From Aquila chrysaetos chrysaetos (Eukaryota; Chordata; Aves; Accipitriformes; Accipitridae), in assembly GCF_900496995.4 (NCBI RefSeq), contig NC_044022.1:17064938-17128937 (forward strand): a DNA stretch of 64,000 nucleotides. Reading direction: 5' to 3'. Positions 11,684-23,500 of the stretch are shown piece by piece (the stretch's first letter is position 1; each line of letters begins with the position of its first letter). The notes under the pieces are model-generated. The model did no database searches. It saw nothing but the letters and a program-made list of their open reading frames with translations, and had not been told where the DNA came from. Both the position numbers and the translations under genes were made by a program.

Positions 11684-13530
11684 CATAGAATCATAGAATC
11701 ATAGAATGGTTTGGGTTGGAAGGGACCTTAAAGATCATCCAGTTCCAACCCCCCTGCCATGGGCAGGGACACCTTCCACTAGACCAGGTTGCTCCAAGCC
11801 CCATCCAACCTGGCCTTGAACACTGCCAGGGATGGGGCATCCACAGCCTCTCTGGGCAACCTGTGCCAGTGCCTCACCACCCTCACAGTGAAGAACTTCT
11901 TCCTTGCATCTAATCTAAATCTACCCTCTTTCAGTTTAAAGCCATTACCCCTTGTCCTATCACTACATGCCCTTGTAAAAAGTCCCTCTCTGGCTTTCTT
12001 GTAGGCCCCCTTTAAGTACTGAAAGGCCACTATAAGGTCTTCCTGGAGCCTTCTCTACTCCAGACGGACCAACCCCCAACTCTCTCAGCCTGTCTTCAGA
12101 GGAGAGGTGCTCCAGCACCCTGATCGTCTTCGTGGCCCTCGTCTGGACCTGTTTCAACAGGTCCATGTATTTCTTGTGTTGGGTGCCCCCGAGCTAAAGA
12201 CAGTACTCTGCATGGGGTCTCAAGAGAGCAGAGTAGAGGGGGAGAATCATCTCCCTCAACCTGCTGGCCATGCTTCTTTTGATGCAGCCCAGGATACAGT
12301 TGGCTTTCTGAGCTGCAAGCGCACATTGCCTGGTCATGTTGAGCTTCCTGTCAACCAACACCCCAAGTCCTTCTCCTCAGGGCTGCTCTCAATCCACTCA
12401 TCGCCCAGCCTGCATTTGTGCTTGGGATTGCCCCGACTCATGTGCAGGACCTTGCACTTGGCCTTGTTGAACTTTGTGAGGTTTGCACGGGCCTGCCCCT
12501 CAAGCCTGTCAAGGTCCCTCTGGATGGCATCCCTTCCCTCCAGCGTATCAACTGCACCACACAGCTTGGTGTCATTAACAAACTTGCTGAGTGTGCACTC
12601 AATCCCACCAATCACCTCCTTACTTTCCATGTGCCTTAGCATAGATTCCTGCAGGATCCACTCCTTGATCTCGGCGGGCACAGAGGTAAGACTGACTTGT
12701 AGTTCCCCAGATCTTCCTTTTTTCCCTTTTTAAAAATGGGGATTATATTTCCCCTTTTCCAGTCAGTGGGAACTTCCCCAAACTGCCAGGACTTCTCAAA
12801 TGTAATGGATAGTGGCTTAGCCACTTCATCTGCCAGTTCCCTCAGGACCCAAGGATGCATCTCATCAGGTCCCATGGACTTGTGCACCTTCACGTTCCTT
12901 AGATGGTCTTGAACCTGATCTTCACCTACAGTGGGTGGTTCTTCATTCTCCCAGTCCCTGCCTTTGCCTTCTGGGACTTGGGCAGTGTGGCTGGAGCACT
13001 TGCTGGTGAAGAGTGAGGCAAAAAAGACGTTGAGTACCTCAGCCTTCTCCATGTCCCAGGTAACCAGGTCTCCTGTTTCCTTCCTGAGAGGGCCCACAAT
13101 TTTGCTAGTCTTCCTTTTATCACCGATGTACCTAGAAAAGCTTTTCTTGTTGCCCTTGACATCCCTGGCCAGAGTTAATTCTATCAGGGCTTTAGCTTTC
13201 CTAACCTGATCCCTGGCTGCTCGGACAATTTCTCTGTATTCCTCCCAGGCTACCTGTCCTTGCTTCCACCCTCTGCAGGCTTCCTTTTTGTGTTTGAGTT
13301 TGTTCCAGACTGAAAACCTCAAGCTGAGCCTGTGGAGGGCAACCACTGCAGCACAAATGGAAAGAAAACTGAAACTCCAGGCACTACAATCTTCTGCTTA
13401 TTAATAATAGCAGAAGCTCCTTGTTCATCCACACAGGCCTCCTGGTGTTTTTGCCTAACTTTCTCTTTGCTGGGGTGCTTTGCTCCTGAGCTTGTAGGAA
13501 GTGATCCTTGAATGTTAACCAGCTTTCTGG
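11684..13530 (-). mobile_element. CR1 LINE with RT-core deletion and 109-bp insert
   Basis: Read on the minus strand, this runs from the linker between endonuclease and RT to the 3' tail. The tail appears on + as three 'atagaatc/g' units at 11685-11708, followed by 'gggttggaagggacc'. Frames in order: 13346-12636 ([32 protein letters not shown]), 12681-12334 ([23 protein letters not shown]), then 12326-11779 in several frames (RATKTIRVLEHL, VVRHWHRLPRE). Between [10 protein letters not shown] and ECTLSKF the element lacks most of the RT palm, including the FLDFSKAFD motif A. The usual FADD block is changed to FVND. A 109-bp foreign segment (13305-13413) splits the coding sequence between the WMNKELL and KLKHKK motifs. 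CR1 sequence then resumes to about 13530. The copy is dead. Confidence 0.92.
13305..13413. repeat. 109-bp segment, copy B, inserted inside the CR1
   Basis: Same length as copy A (11002-11110), direct orientation, about 95% identical by eye. CR1 coding sequence abuts both sides: 'gtgtttgagttt' (KLKHK on the minus strand) on the left and 'aagctccttgttcatcc' (WMNKELL) on the right. Short shared bases at the junctions ('tgt' left, 'cag' right) suggest microhomology. No target-site duplication or transposon end is visible. Confidence 0.9.
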
Positions 13531-15270
13531 TTTCTTAACATATATAAAATAATATAAAAAATAATTATTTTAAATCTCATTCTAATGAGTAACCATATTA
13601 CTGAAGTTCAAGAAAGTCACCTTTAGGGACTGAAACTCTTAAGTAAGTTCTTTGTTGATTTCCTCACTGATTGTTAAAGTATATCTTAATACGATGACAT
13701 AGGGGGCAGTGGGTAATGAGTGGCTAGGTACTTTGATGTATGCACTCCCTTTCTTCACCATCAATGCAAAATAATTAGAAGTAGCTTGCCTTGAATTACT
13801 TTTCCCTTTTAAGTAAAAATTATTACAACTTTCTCCCCTAAATCAGCCCTGAAGATTTACACGGCCATGCTGAATTCAGAAAATGAAATAATTTCTGAAA
13901 TGAAAGCTAAATGATATCTGAATACCAGCAACTATTACCTGATTACTCTGAACTTGTAAAGACAGAGATGGTCCCAAATGTAAGACACATATCTTCTCTT
14001 TCATATGGACAGATTTTTCATGGCGAAGGAAAATTTTTAGTGAAATAGATCAGGGAAAAAGTGTAGCCACAAGAAAGCAGATGAAAAGTAAGAAGACTTT
14101 ATTAGGTTAGAGTTATACTGCAGAATGAGGCAGGGCTCAGAGGTGGCAGAGGAAGTGGCAGAGTTTGGTGGCTTAGGCAGTGTGCTCTTCAACTGTGAGC
14201 ACCGCATCTAACACATTTCCATGGCCGTGTATAACAAATCAGTCAACACTAACCTTGCACAGTGCTCCCATGTGCAGTGGACGTAAGCCCTTAAGCAATC
14301 AGGATAGTAAAATCCCACAATGTTGGGCTCAAGTCCCTTCCTTAGCAGAGAAAAGAGATAAGCCAGTGGACATGGACATAGGCACTGATGAAAAATAAAA
14401 ATGGGAAAACAGGGAAATAGCACTATGTAAAAGGTAAATTATGCATAAAACTAAGGAAATTAGAGGGGAAAAAAAATAGTGCTAGCAGTAAAGAGACTCT
14501 AGCAATGGCAAAGTCCCATTTTTAGGTGGAGATGGTGTAATGCAGATGTATGGAAGGTTATGAAATGATAAGTAATATTTCCATTCTAATCCAGGTTTCT
14601 GTTCTACTGCTAAAGGTAATGATATCTATTACTTGAACTCTTTAGAGCATTCAACTTGCTTTGGCATTCCTGTTAAAAACCAGTACTGTACCACAGAGCA
14701 CAAACTGAATGGATTAAGCCCTTGGTAAGTGAGGTTACATCCATGCCATCTTTTCAGAGCCAACACAGTTAAAACTGCTGGAGACCATTCCACTCATTTA
14801 TCCACTTCTGTGCAGCCACAGTGCCACTTGCAGGCAGCATGTGAGCCACATGTCCGGTGTCCACACTGCTTAACGGCAGTCTGAGAGGAAGGTGTCTATC
14901 CATTTCATCAATCTTGGCAGCAGACAATGTGGGGTCACTCCAGGAAGGACTAGCAATATGCCCAAGATTTATTTCATGACCACCTTTGATGTGGATCCAA
15001 GCAGGAAGGCATATTACAGTTCAGAATCAAAAAGAGGGCTGTCCCACTCTCTGTGTAAAGGTCTTAAATATAAGAGGTGGTAGGAAATGTAAATGGCATC
15101 TCAAACATGAATGGCTGGTATTATCAAGTGTAAGCCCATTGAGGTAGTTTAAGCCATTAAATTGCTTCATCCAATCTCTGAACTTACTGCAGATCAACAT
15201 AGTCACCACAAACAAGAATGTGCAGACAGAATGACGGATCAGGACTGCTTAGTATCCTTAGTTCATCCAA
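13531..15270. other. No recognisable gene or repeat
   Basis: AT-rich unique sequence. Only short open frames (up to about 72 codons) and no family recognised. Confidence 0.45.
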
Positions 15271-15274
15271 GCTG

Positions 15275-16003
15275 TGTTTTAATGCAGCCAAAGGCAAAGT
15301 TATACATGTAAGTACAAGTACAAGGTGGTAACACCATAAAAGAACAGACAGAATGGAAGATTAACTCCTAAGAAGCAGTGGTTGTGAAAGTGTTTTACAG
15401 ACTGCGTTGAACAAACAGATGTGGTGGTACAAAGAACTAGTGTCGCATCTGAATCTATAACCAGGGCAATAATTAGTAGACATAGTCAGACTGCTTTTTT
15501 CATTGTGTATTTGGGATAAATAAACCCAACACTGGAGTATTGCATCCTTTCAGGATTTGTTCTTAAAATCTGTAGATGATCGATAAAGAGCCCCAGAAAT
15601 ATCAGAGGGCTGAAGGAAATTCTTCTCTGGGACCAAATTAATGAGCTTAGTATGTTTAGTTTGTTAAAACAAAACCTGAAAAATTACTTGTTTCCAATCT
15701 ATAAGAACATCACAGAGGAATACTGAACTTTAAAGTGTTAGAGAGAAAGTAATGAGAAGAATCAATGCCAGAAGATGGAAACGATCATTTGCAAGTAAGG
15801 AATTAGGCAGAACTTTTTCTATTGGAAGCAATTAACAAAAGTGAAAAACAAGCAAGGGAAGAAATGGGCTCTCTGTTCCCTGCTATCTTCATATTTGGAC
15901 TAGATGGCAGTCTGGAAGGTTTCTTGTAGTTTAGCACAAGGCTTGTCCATGCATACCTGGGTGAAATCCAGTGGACTGTTATGCAGGGCTTAGTGAATCA
16001 CTA
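15275..16003 (+). mobile_element. Ancient L3-type CR1 LINE fragment (RT C-terminus and 3' end)
   Basis: Plus-strand sequence follows the order of an old amniote CR1/L3 element: 'gcagccaaaggcaaagttat' (15284), a 'gaagcagtg' block, 'aacactggagtattgcatcc' (near 15528; the L-E-Y-C region of RT), 'agagggctgaagg', 'atctataagaacat', 'attggaagcaatt', and the 3' end 'gggtgaaatcc...ttatgcagg' (near 15959-15988). The coding frame is destroyed throughout by substitutions and indels, so this copy is far older than the CR1s at 11.7 and 16.3 kb. Assignment is from recalled consensus order, which holds over about 700 bp. Confidence 0.75.
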
Positions 16004-16880
16004 TTTTGCCTTATACCTTTACAGTTGTGTCTTCTCTTGCCTCCATCTCCAGCTTGCCTCTATAAACACTGAGTATAGGAAACCTGAGCACTTCAGACCC
16101 GTCATCGTTATTTATCTTGTCCACAGGCCCTCTCCTTGGGTGCAGGCTGCAGTGATCTATTCAAACTTTAGGACACGGCTAACAGACAAGCCCCCTCTTG
16201 TCTTATGTTGATCTGGCATATACCTTCCACATGTTATGAATGTACTGTGCAAGCATTGTTGCAGACCTAAAAGGAAGCAAATCTGTAGTAGATGCATGTT
16301 TATTTAGAATAGACTAGAACAGCCTATTTCAGTTGGAACGGACCTACAGTGATCATCTAGCCCAACTGCCTGACCAATTCAGGGCTGACCAAGTTAAAGC
16401 GTATTATTAAGGGCATTGTCCAAATGCTTCTTAAACACTGACAGGCTTGGGGCATCAAACACCTCTCTAGGAAGCCTGTTCCAGTGTTTGACGACCCTCT
16501 TGGCAAAGAAATGCTTCCTAATGTCCAGTCTAAACCTCCCCTGGTGCAGCTTTGAACCATTTCCATGAGTCCCATCACTGGATCCCAGGGAGAAGAGCTC
16601 AGCACCTCCCTCTCCACTTCCCCTCCTCAGGAAGCTGCAGAGAGCCATGAGGTCACCCCTCAGCGTCCTTCTCTCCAAACTAGACAAACCCAAAGTCCTC
16701 AGCTGCTCCTCATAGGACATTCCTTCCAGCCCTTTCACCAGCTTTGTTGACCTCCTCTGGACGCATCCAAGGACCTAACATCCTTCTTAAATTGTGGAGC
16801 CCAGAACTGCACACAGTACTCGAGGTGAGGCTGCACCAACGCTGAATACAGCGGGATAATCCCCTCTTCTGACCGTCTGG

Positions 16881-18008
16881 TTACGCTGTGTTTGATGCAC
16901 CCCAGGATGCGGTTTGCCCTCTTGGCTGCCAGGGCACGCTGCTGACTCGTACTGAGCCTGCTGCCGACCAGCACCCCAGATCCCTTTCTGCAGGGCTGCT
17001 CTCCAGCCACTCCTCTCCCGATTCATGCTTGTGCCCAGCATTACTCCATCCTAGGTGCAGAATCCGGCATTTCGACTTGTTAAATTTCATGCCATTAATC
17101 ATTGCCCAATGCTCCAATCTATCTAGATCCCTCTGCAAGGCCTCTTGTCCCTCAAGAGAGTCAACAGCACCTCCCAGTTTGGTATCATCAACAGACTTGT
17201 TAATGGTGCATTCAACTCCTTCATCCACATTGTTGGTAAATATATTGAACAGAACTGGCCCTAGAAGTGAATCCTGAGGAACACCGCTGGTGACCGGTTG
17301 CCATCCAGATGTTGTCCCATTCACTACAACACTTTGAGCTTTGCCCTTCAGCCAGTTCTTCAGCCAGCACACTGTGAACCTGCTCATCCCAAAGCTGGAC
17401 AACTTGTCCAGAAGGATGCTGTGAGGGACAGTATCAAAAGCCTTACTAAAATCCAGAAAAACTATATCCGCGGCCTTCCTTTCATCCACTAGACTGGTGA
17501 CCTTATCATAGAAGGATATCAAATTAGTTAACCAGGACTTTCCTTTTGTGAACCCATGTTGACTGTGCCTGATGATTGCATTATTCTTTAAATGTCTTTC
17601 AATAGTACACAGTATAATCTCCTCCATAATTTTTCCAGGAACTGAAGTTATACTAGCAGGTCCGTAGTTCCCTGGGTCTTCCCTCAGACCCTTTCTGTAG
17701 ATTGGAATAACATTGGCTAGCTTCCAGTCAGCAGGGACCTCCCCAGACTCCCAAAACCTTTGGTAGATGATCGAAAGGGGTCCTGCCATAACATCCGCTA
17801 GCTTCTTCAGTACTCTGGGATGAATCTCATTGGGCTCTATGGACTTGTGAACATTCAGCAGATACAGCTGGTCCCTTACAATTTCAGTGTCCAGAAATGG
17901 AAAGTCACTCTTCCCATACTCATGGTCCTCCGACTCCGGGGACTGGGCAGCCCAAGGTCTATGAGAATTATTAAAAACTAAGGCAAAAACCACATTCAAT
18001 GCCTCCAC
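16881..18008 (-). pseudogene. CR1 ORF2 reverse transcriptase domain (375-codon open frame)
   Basis: The longest open frame of the window, inside the CR1 at 16.3-19.06 kb. It covers the RT fingers and palm: [84 protein letters not shown] (first catalytic Asp), [17 protein letters not shown], and DDTKLGG (the two further catalytic Asp retained). F-to-S and A-to-V changes precede the DD pair. The last 30 or so residues are out of frame relative to the element, because the true frame continues in 17010-16735. The endonuclease half of the same ORF2 lies upstream in other frames. Role in the parent element: target-primed reverse transcription. This copy is a non-functional fragment. Confidence 0.9.
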
Positions 18009-18217
18009 TTTTTCTTCATCCCTATTAGTCAGATGACCATCTTCAACAAGTATCTGTCCAATGTTTTCTTTTCCTCTTGCTATTAGTATACTTCAAAAAG
18101 CCCTTCTTGTTATCTGACACAACACTGGCCAGTTTCAACTCCAGTTGAGCTTTGGCCTTTTGTGTCTTCTCCCTGCATATATGAAACAGATTTGCAATCT
18201 TCCTGTGAAGCCTGGCT

Positions 18218-18914
18218 TCACTTCCAGAGATCATACAGTTTCTCTTTCCTCCTGAGCAGCATGAGGAGTTTCCTGGTCAGCCAAACTGGTCTTCTGCCCC
18301 ACTTACTTGATTTACGACACAGTGGAATTGCCTGCACCTGTGCTTCTAAAAGGTGGTTCTTAAAGACTGACCGGCACTCATGGACTCCTAAGCCCTCAAA
18401 AGCAGGTTCCCAGGGTACTCTGCTAAATAGCTCCCTGAATAACTTAAAGTTTGGTCTCCTCAAGTCCAGGGTAGCAATTCTGCTGTCCTTTTTTCTTATT
18501 ACACTGAAAATTGTAAACTCAACCAATTCATGATCACTGTGACCAAGACAGCCACCTACCATCACATCCCCCACGAGTCCTTCTCTGTTCACAAATAGCA
18601 AGTCTAGGAGGGCATCTTTCCTAGTTGGCTCACTGAGTACCTGTGACAAGAAGTTATCTCCTACAAACTTCAAGAATTTCCAAGACCTTCTTGTCACAGC
18701 AGTACAATATTCCCAGTTCATGTCTGGGAAGATGAAATCTCCCATAAGGACAAGGGCTTCCAGAAATTTCTCCTAATTGCCTATAGAATAGCTCATTGGT
18801 GCTTACATCCCGACTGGGCAATCGGTAATAGACACCCACTACATCTCCTTTGTTTTCCATCCCCCTAATCCTTACCCAGAGGGTCTCAACAACATCATCA
18901 CTAACTACAATCAA
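18218..18914 (-). pseudogene. CR1 ORF2 endonuclease remnant (two overlapping frames)
   Basis: Two frames, 18914-18654 and 18745-18218, together cover most of the APE-type endonuclease C-terminal half. They carry YYRLPSRD, GDFIFPDMNW (CR1 usually GDFN.P, with Asn altered to Ile) and GHSDHELVEF with the catalytic SDH triplet. A single frameshift lies in the 18654-18745 overlap. Downstream WGRRPVWLTRKLL leads into the linker before RT. Sequence further 5' (to about 19060) still matches the endonuclease DNA but with stops. Confidence 0.85.
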
Positions 18915-19060
18915 ACCTCTCCCTTACGTATAGTGCCACACCTCCTACCTCACCTGCCCTGTCTATCCCTCCTGAACAGCCTGTAGCCCTCCATCCCAGC
19001 ACTCCAATCGTGGGACTGGAGAGGAGTCTCTCTCTTCTCCAATGGGAGGAGAATTTCCCC

Positions 19061-20380
19061 CATTTTTCTTCATCTTGTTAGCCCCAGAAGGAAGGTAGGG
19101 AGAAGGTTACACCAATATTCATATTTAAATGCTTATGCAAGCATAATACAAATTATGTGTACATACAGCCACATATTTTAAGTACACCTGTAACAGAAGG
19201 TCCAAATAAACTGCAATACATGCAGTTTTATTAACAGCCAAATTTCCCTTTAGCATGAGTTGGCTCAATTTGTACTCTGTGGTGATCATTATAGCAATTT
19301 CTTGCCCACTGCTGGTATTTTAACAGAGTAGGCCAAAACCACTACCAATTACATCCTGTGCAACCCCTTTGACTTCAATAAGATTGCATGGACTATAAAT
19401 TAGCAGAAAAATTGGTCCAACCTTTGTAGTCTTCTTTTGGGAGCATATAACACATGCACTGGTACAAGAAAAAAAGCATTTATTTGATAGAAGAACAACC
19501 ACCTGGACTCCTTAATAGCAATAAGAATACAATAAACTGCTTGAAAAATCAGTGTCCTTGGATTTTCTTGCACAATTGAAAGTGCCATTTTAAGTGGCAT
19601 GATTCATAACTACTCAAATTCTGTAGTTTTACAAAGAGCATTTACACATTAACTTGGAATGCAGGGTGTTAAAAATGAGTAAGTAGTGCTTAGGGTTATT
19701 TTTATTAGAATAGATCACATTAATTAGTCCTCGTATGGAGGGGAGGAGAAGTTTCTCTTGAATGCTCTACTCTGCAGTGCATTATTAATTTTCTCATTCA
19801 TTCCTTTTTAGCTCATTAGCTTTTAAATGTTATAGTTTAATGCTGAGGTGAAGCTGGAAGTATATGTTCACTCTGCCATCCATTTCAAGCCATCTCACAA
19901 TCATTGTCACGATGATAAATTGATATTGTGGTGGTACCCAGTCTAAGGTAGGGGTGCTATCACCACAGCTTGTGGTGATGACAAAAAAGAACTCTTTAAG
20001 AGAGATTTCTTTCTGTACCATTTTAGGACATTTTAGGGTTAAAGTGAATTAAAGAATGAATTAAAATTCAAGTAACTTTCACTTTCTAAATGGAAGCAGA
20101 GGATTGGGGGAGAATAGAAGTACACAGTGGTGAGATTATGGCATATGATGACTGGTACCTGGAAAGAGAACTAAAGACTGGGAGATTTTTCCTCCAGGTA
20201 AAGTGTTGCACTGAATAACCTATAACTTAACACTGTCTTTGCACTCTGACTCATCGCCAAAAAACAGCTAAACCATTTTTGGGAAAAAGTCAGCAAAAAA
20301 TATGTAGTAACAGTCTCATAAAATTTAATCAGCCTCATTGAAAATGTAATGTGGATGCACAAAGGAAAAAACAATAAGCT
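19061..20380. other. No recognisable gene or repeat
   Basis: AT-rich sequence with short open frames only. Confidence 0.45.
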
Positions 20381-20383
20381 TAC

Positions 20384-20535
20384 ATACTCCAGCAGTCTCG
20401 CTTTGTCAGATGAAGGAGCCTGACTTTTCCTTCCTTTCCTCTGATAGCTAGTTATAGCACCAGAGCTTGATTCACCAGGACCTTGAACCTCGTGCAGTGC
20501 TTTAGTCAACAAAAATGCCTTAAAATGCAACCAAC
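20384..20535 (-). CDS. Weak candidate coding exon, unrecognised
   Basis: On the minus strand this 152-bp stretch is open and bounded by an acceptor-like 'ctcccccatatcacag' and a donor-like TAT|GTAAGC. The translation includes TKALHEVQGPGESSSG and SQAPSSDKARLLEY, a hydrophilic composition unlike the surrounding random frames. It would enter with two bases of a split codon and end on a codon boundary. I recognise no family and saw no partner exons nearby. A chance open frame with chance splice motifs is quite possible. Confidence 0.2.
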
Positions 20536-23500
20536 CTGTGATATGGGGGAGTTTTAAATTCAGTTGTTACCAGAATGCATAAATAAAGGAAGAGCCAGGA
20601 TGTGAACATCTTCATTGTCCAAATACTGATATTTTATATGGAAGTTTCACACCATAGTGCCATATTGCCTATGGAAAATACACGTTAGCAGATAGGACCT
20701 GCACTAAGCAACTGCATCTACTCTTTGTAGGCAGCAAGCTCAAGAAGGAATATTACTAGAATACTAATGCAAGTATTGTGGACTGGCATGCACAACACCA
20801 GGTATCCCTTCAGGATCTTTGAGCTGTTACCTTTGATTGAGGAATTACTAGGCTCACACTTCTGGAAGAGATGTCCCATATGAGATCATACAACATTTTA
20901 TGGCCTGAGGCTGTAAACAATTCTTTTTACACTGTTCTTTTGATATACACCATGCAATGAATGTCATAGAACTCTAGTCAACTGACCTACAATTTCTTAA
21001 GTATACTTTCTCAACCTACCTGTAATTCTCCCTTTGTCAAAGAAGACTCTGTTAGGTACACTGCAGAAAGTGGCTCCCTTCACCACTGTGCTAAGGATTA
21101 AAAGTACCAGGAGCTGGTGTTTTTAGGAGACAGCTGAAACCTGTGAGTTGTCTGAGAGCACTGTGACCCTGCTTTTATGTGTTAGACTGTACTGCCAAAA
21201 GGATTAGATAGGATGGCACAGAAATATTGTCAGGGAGGTAAGGTTTCTCCCACACTGTGAAAAACATATGACTCACTTCATGCTAATCACACAGTATTTT
21301 TATAGCAGTACGTGATAGCAATTTCTTCAGCTCTTGTCAGTAATTTACCTTCCTAATAAGGTGGAGCTGCTGAAAGGGAACTGAGAATCAGTAGATGTTG
21401 AAAGTCAGTGAAATCTTAAATGTGAACCTAATGATGAATCTCTTCAGCTTTACAGTTTCTCCTGTGCTTCCCCCTGCACCTTCAAATCCCTTTTAAATAC
21501 CTCCAATTATTTTAATCCCTCCCTAATAAAGGTCTCTGAGGGGCTTCACCACTTCTACCTTGCTCAAAAAGCACAAGGAGACCAAAAATGGAAAGTATGG
21601 CTCTGCCCCTGATAATATGTGGTGAGAGAAGTCCTGGATAGACATCATTGTGGTGAGTGTCCTGTGAGCACAGCAACCCTTTCCCCATCAAGCCACAAAC
21701 TTTACATGCACCACATTGTACTGCTCGGGGAGAGAGGTGATTTCAGTCTTGCTGAAGTCTGTGTGCAAAGTCACAAAAAGTTTCTGGTTTTGGAAAAATT
21801 GTGGGGAAAATGTCTGCTGTTTTTCTGGTCTTTACCTTTCACTCCTCTTCATGTCTTCACAGCAGCATTGACACCAGCAAGAGCCCTCTTTTCCATCCCC
21901 TGTTTTTTTGCATAAAAATAAATAAGCATATAAAATAGCTTGTCTCCTGCTTTCCTGATCCCAATCATCATGTCTGAAGTCAACTCTACGTGCCATATTG
22001 CACAAGTTGCCACAAAATCTGTGCTCTATCCCTTTCCCCCCAAATATCTGAAAGCTTCATAACTGCTCCTTTGGAGAGCTGATGATTTGGCTCCTGAGTC
22101 TGACTGTACCTGTGGTTTATCTGCTAGAAGCACAGTGGTCTGGGGTGCTGCAGCATCTCAGTTCAGATCAATTGAGATCGTCGTTAAACCATGACAATCC
22201 CTATTGATGGAAACAAACCTGTAAGTCTTGATGTGGGTCTGTTGCTAGAGACTTTCTTTATAGTTTTATAAGTTGTACCTATTCATCGTGATCCTCTCTC
22301 TTCATCTACAGCTGCTTCAGCCTCATGGATCAATCTTGAACAGAGCTATGTTTCCACCAAACATGACAGCTGATTGCTGCCAAAAAGGAGGAGTTGTTCC
22401 ACTTCCCCCTCCTGGCCATTTTTGCTGCTTCTCTTCTGCCAGCCATTTCTGGTGCTGCTAAAACTTTTAATCACCGAGTAAAAATGGTGAATATTCTTTT
22501 GCTATCTTAGCAAGCGAGGTGGATCACAGTATGCTCCAGTGAGCACACAGCCATTGTGCTCACTCACAAGAGTGCCTGGTTTGGAGCAGAGGAGGAAAAA
22601 GCAAGTCTTGCCTTATTTGATGGATGTGATTGAATCAGCTCACCTGCTCTTGGTTGTCTGCTGAACATCTTGCAAGTGTTTTATGGCTTATCAGCAGGGG
22701 CACCTTATTACATGCCTTTGAGTCCACTACCTGGAGATAAATGGTAGTCAGTCACAAATCATCTCTGGACACATCCTCACTAGGAACTGGAATGCAATGC
22801 AGTGATACAGAAATAGTAAAAACCTGAGGCAGTAAAGCTACATGATGTGGTACAAGGTGGCATGGAGTTGCTAGTCTGTGCCTGGTAACAGCATGGCCTT
22901 GCTTCCCCCATGCTGTGTGCAAGCCAGGGTACCTTGCTGCCTTAGAGTGACAGCACATCTGTTTGGAAAGCAACTGGCCCCAAAGAACACAGCTGCAGAG
23001 GGAACAAGCTCCCACAAATACATGAGGTCTGAACAAATCCTCCATGCTGAGAAAGCTGAGGACAGTAGTCTTGCTCCCACCACAAGTACGGCCTCTAGGA
23101 GCCTGGCAATGTGCTAGGATACTGACTTACCAGCTGAAGTTCAGAAATGGGTCAGAATGGTGCCTCCCAGCTCAGTAGTTCAGGCACAGCATCACCCCAA
23201 AAAAGCTGTCCTACTCTGAGTGAAGGGACACTCCACAGACTTCCACTTTGGGGTTAACACACAGCCCTGGAGTTAGAGCTCTCTGTGCCTATGGCATAGG
23301 TAGTCTGAGTCATGTAACCCTCATGGGCCTTCAGGTGACACTTGAAAAAGAAAACAATACACATATTATAAAGTTCCAGGGAACAAAATGTTTATTCATT
23401 TATAAATTACTTTGTTAGCACAATTCTTGAATAATAATTATTCTCTTGCATGGAGATTTTTTGGGGGCTCTTTGCTGTGATAATAATTTTAGTGAATTTC

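Larger units (their letters stand above)
16305..19060 (-). mobile_element. CR1 LINE, about 2.8 kb, most complete copy in the window
   Basis: A minus-strand CR1 with endonuclease, RT and the 3' end. Its 3' end on + is 'ttagaatagactagaac...ttggaacggacc' (16305-16350). Endonuclease frames are 18914-18654 (VVGVYYRLPSRD) and 18745-18218 (GDFIFPDMNW, then LGHSDHELVEF with the conserved SDH). A linker frame is 18234-18043. The RT frame of 375 codons, 18008-16881, has [18 protein letters not shown], motif [19 protein letters not shown], and a motif C that reads SVDDTKL where CR1 usually has FADDTKL. C-terminal frames are 17010-16735 and 16738-16394 (EEQLRTLGLSSLERR, VVKHWNRLPRE). About five frame changes make it inactive. 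It is 5'-truncated in the endonuclease domain, so ORF1 and the promoter are absent. Confidence 0.95.

Noticed and set aside
12107-12733. 208-codon plus-strand open frame
   Set aside because: It lies antisense to the CR1 ORF2 remains, where the minus-strand frames carry real RT-family motifs. The plus frame is a shadow.
16565-17492. Plus-strand frames of 61-129 codons
   Set aside because: Antisense shadows of the CR1 ORF2 at 16.3-19.06 kb.
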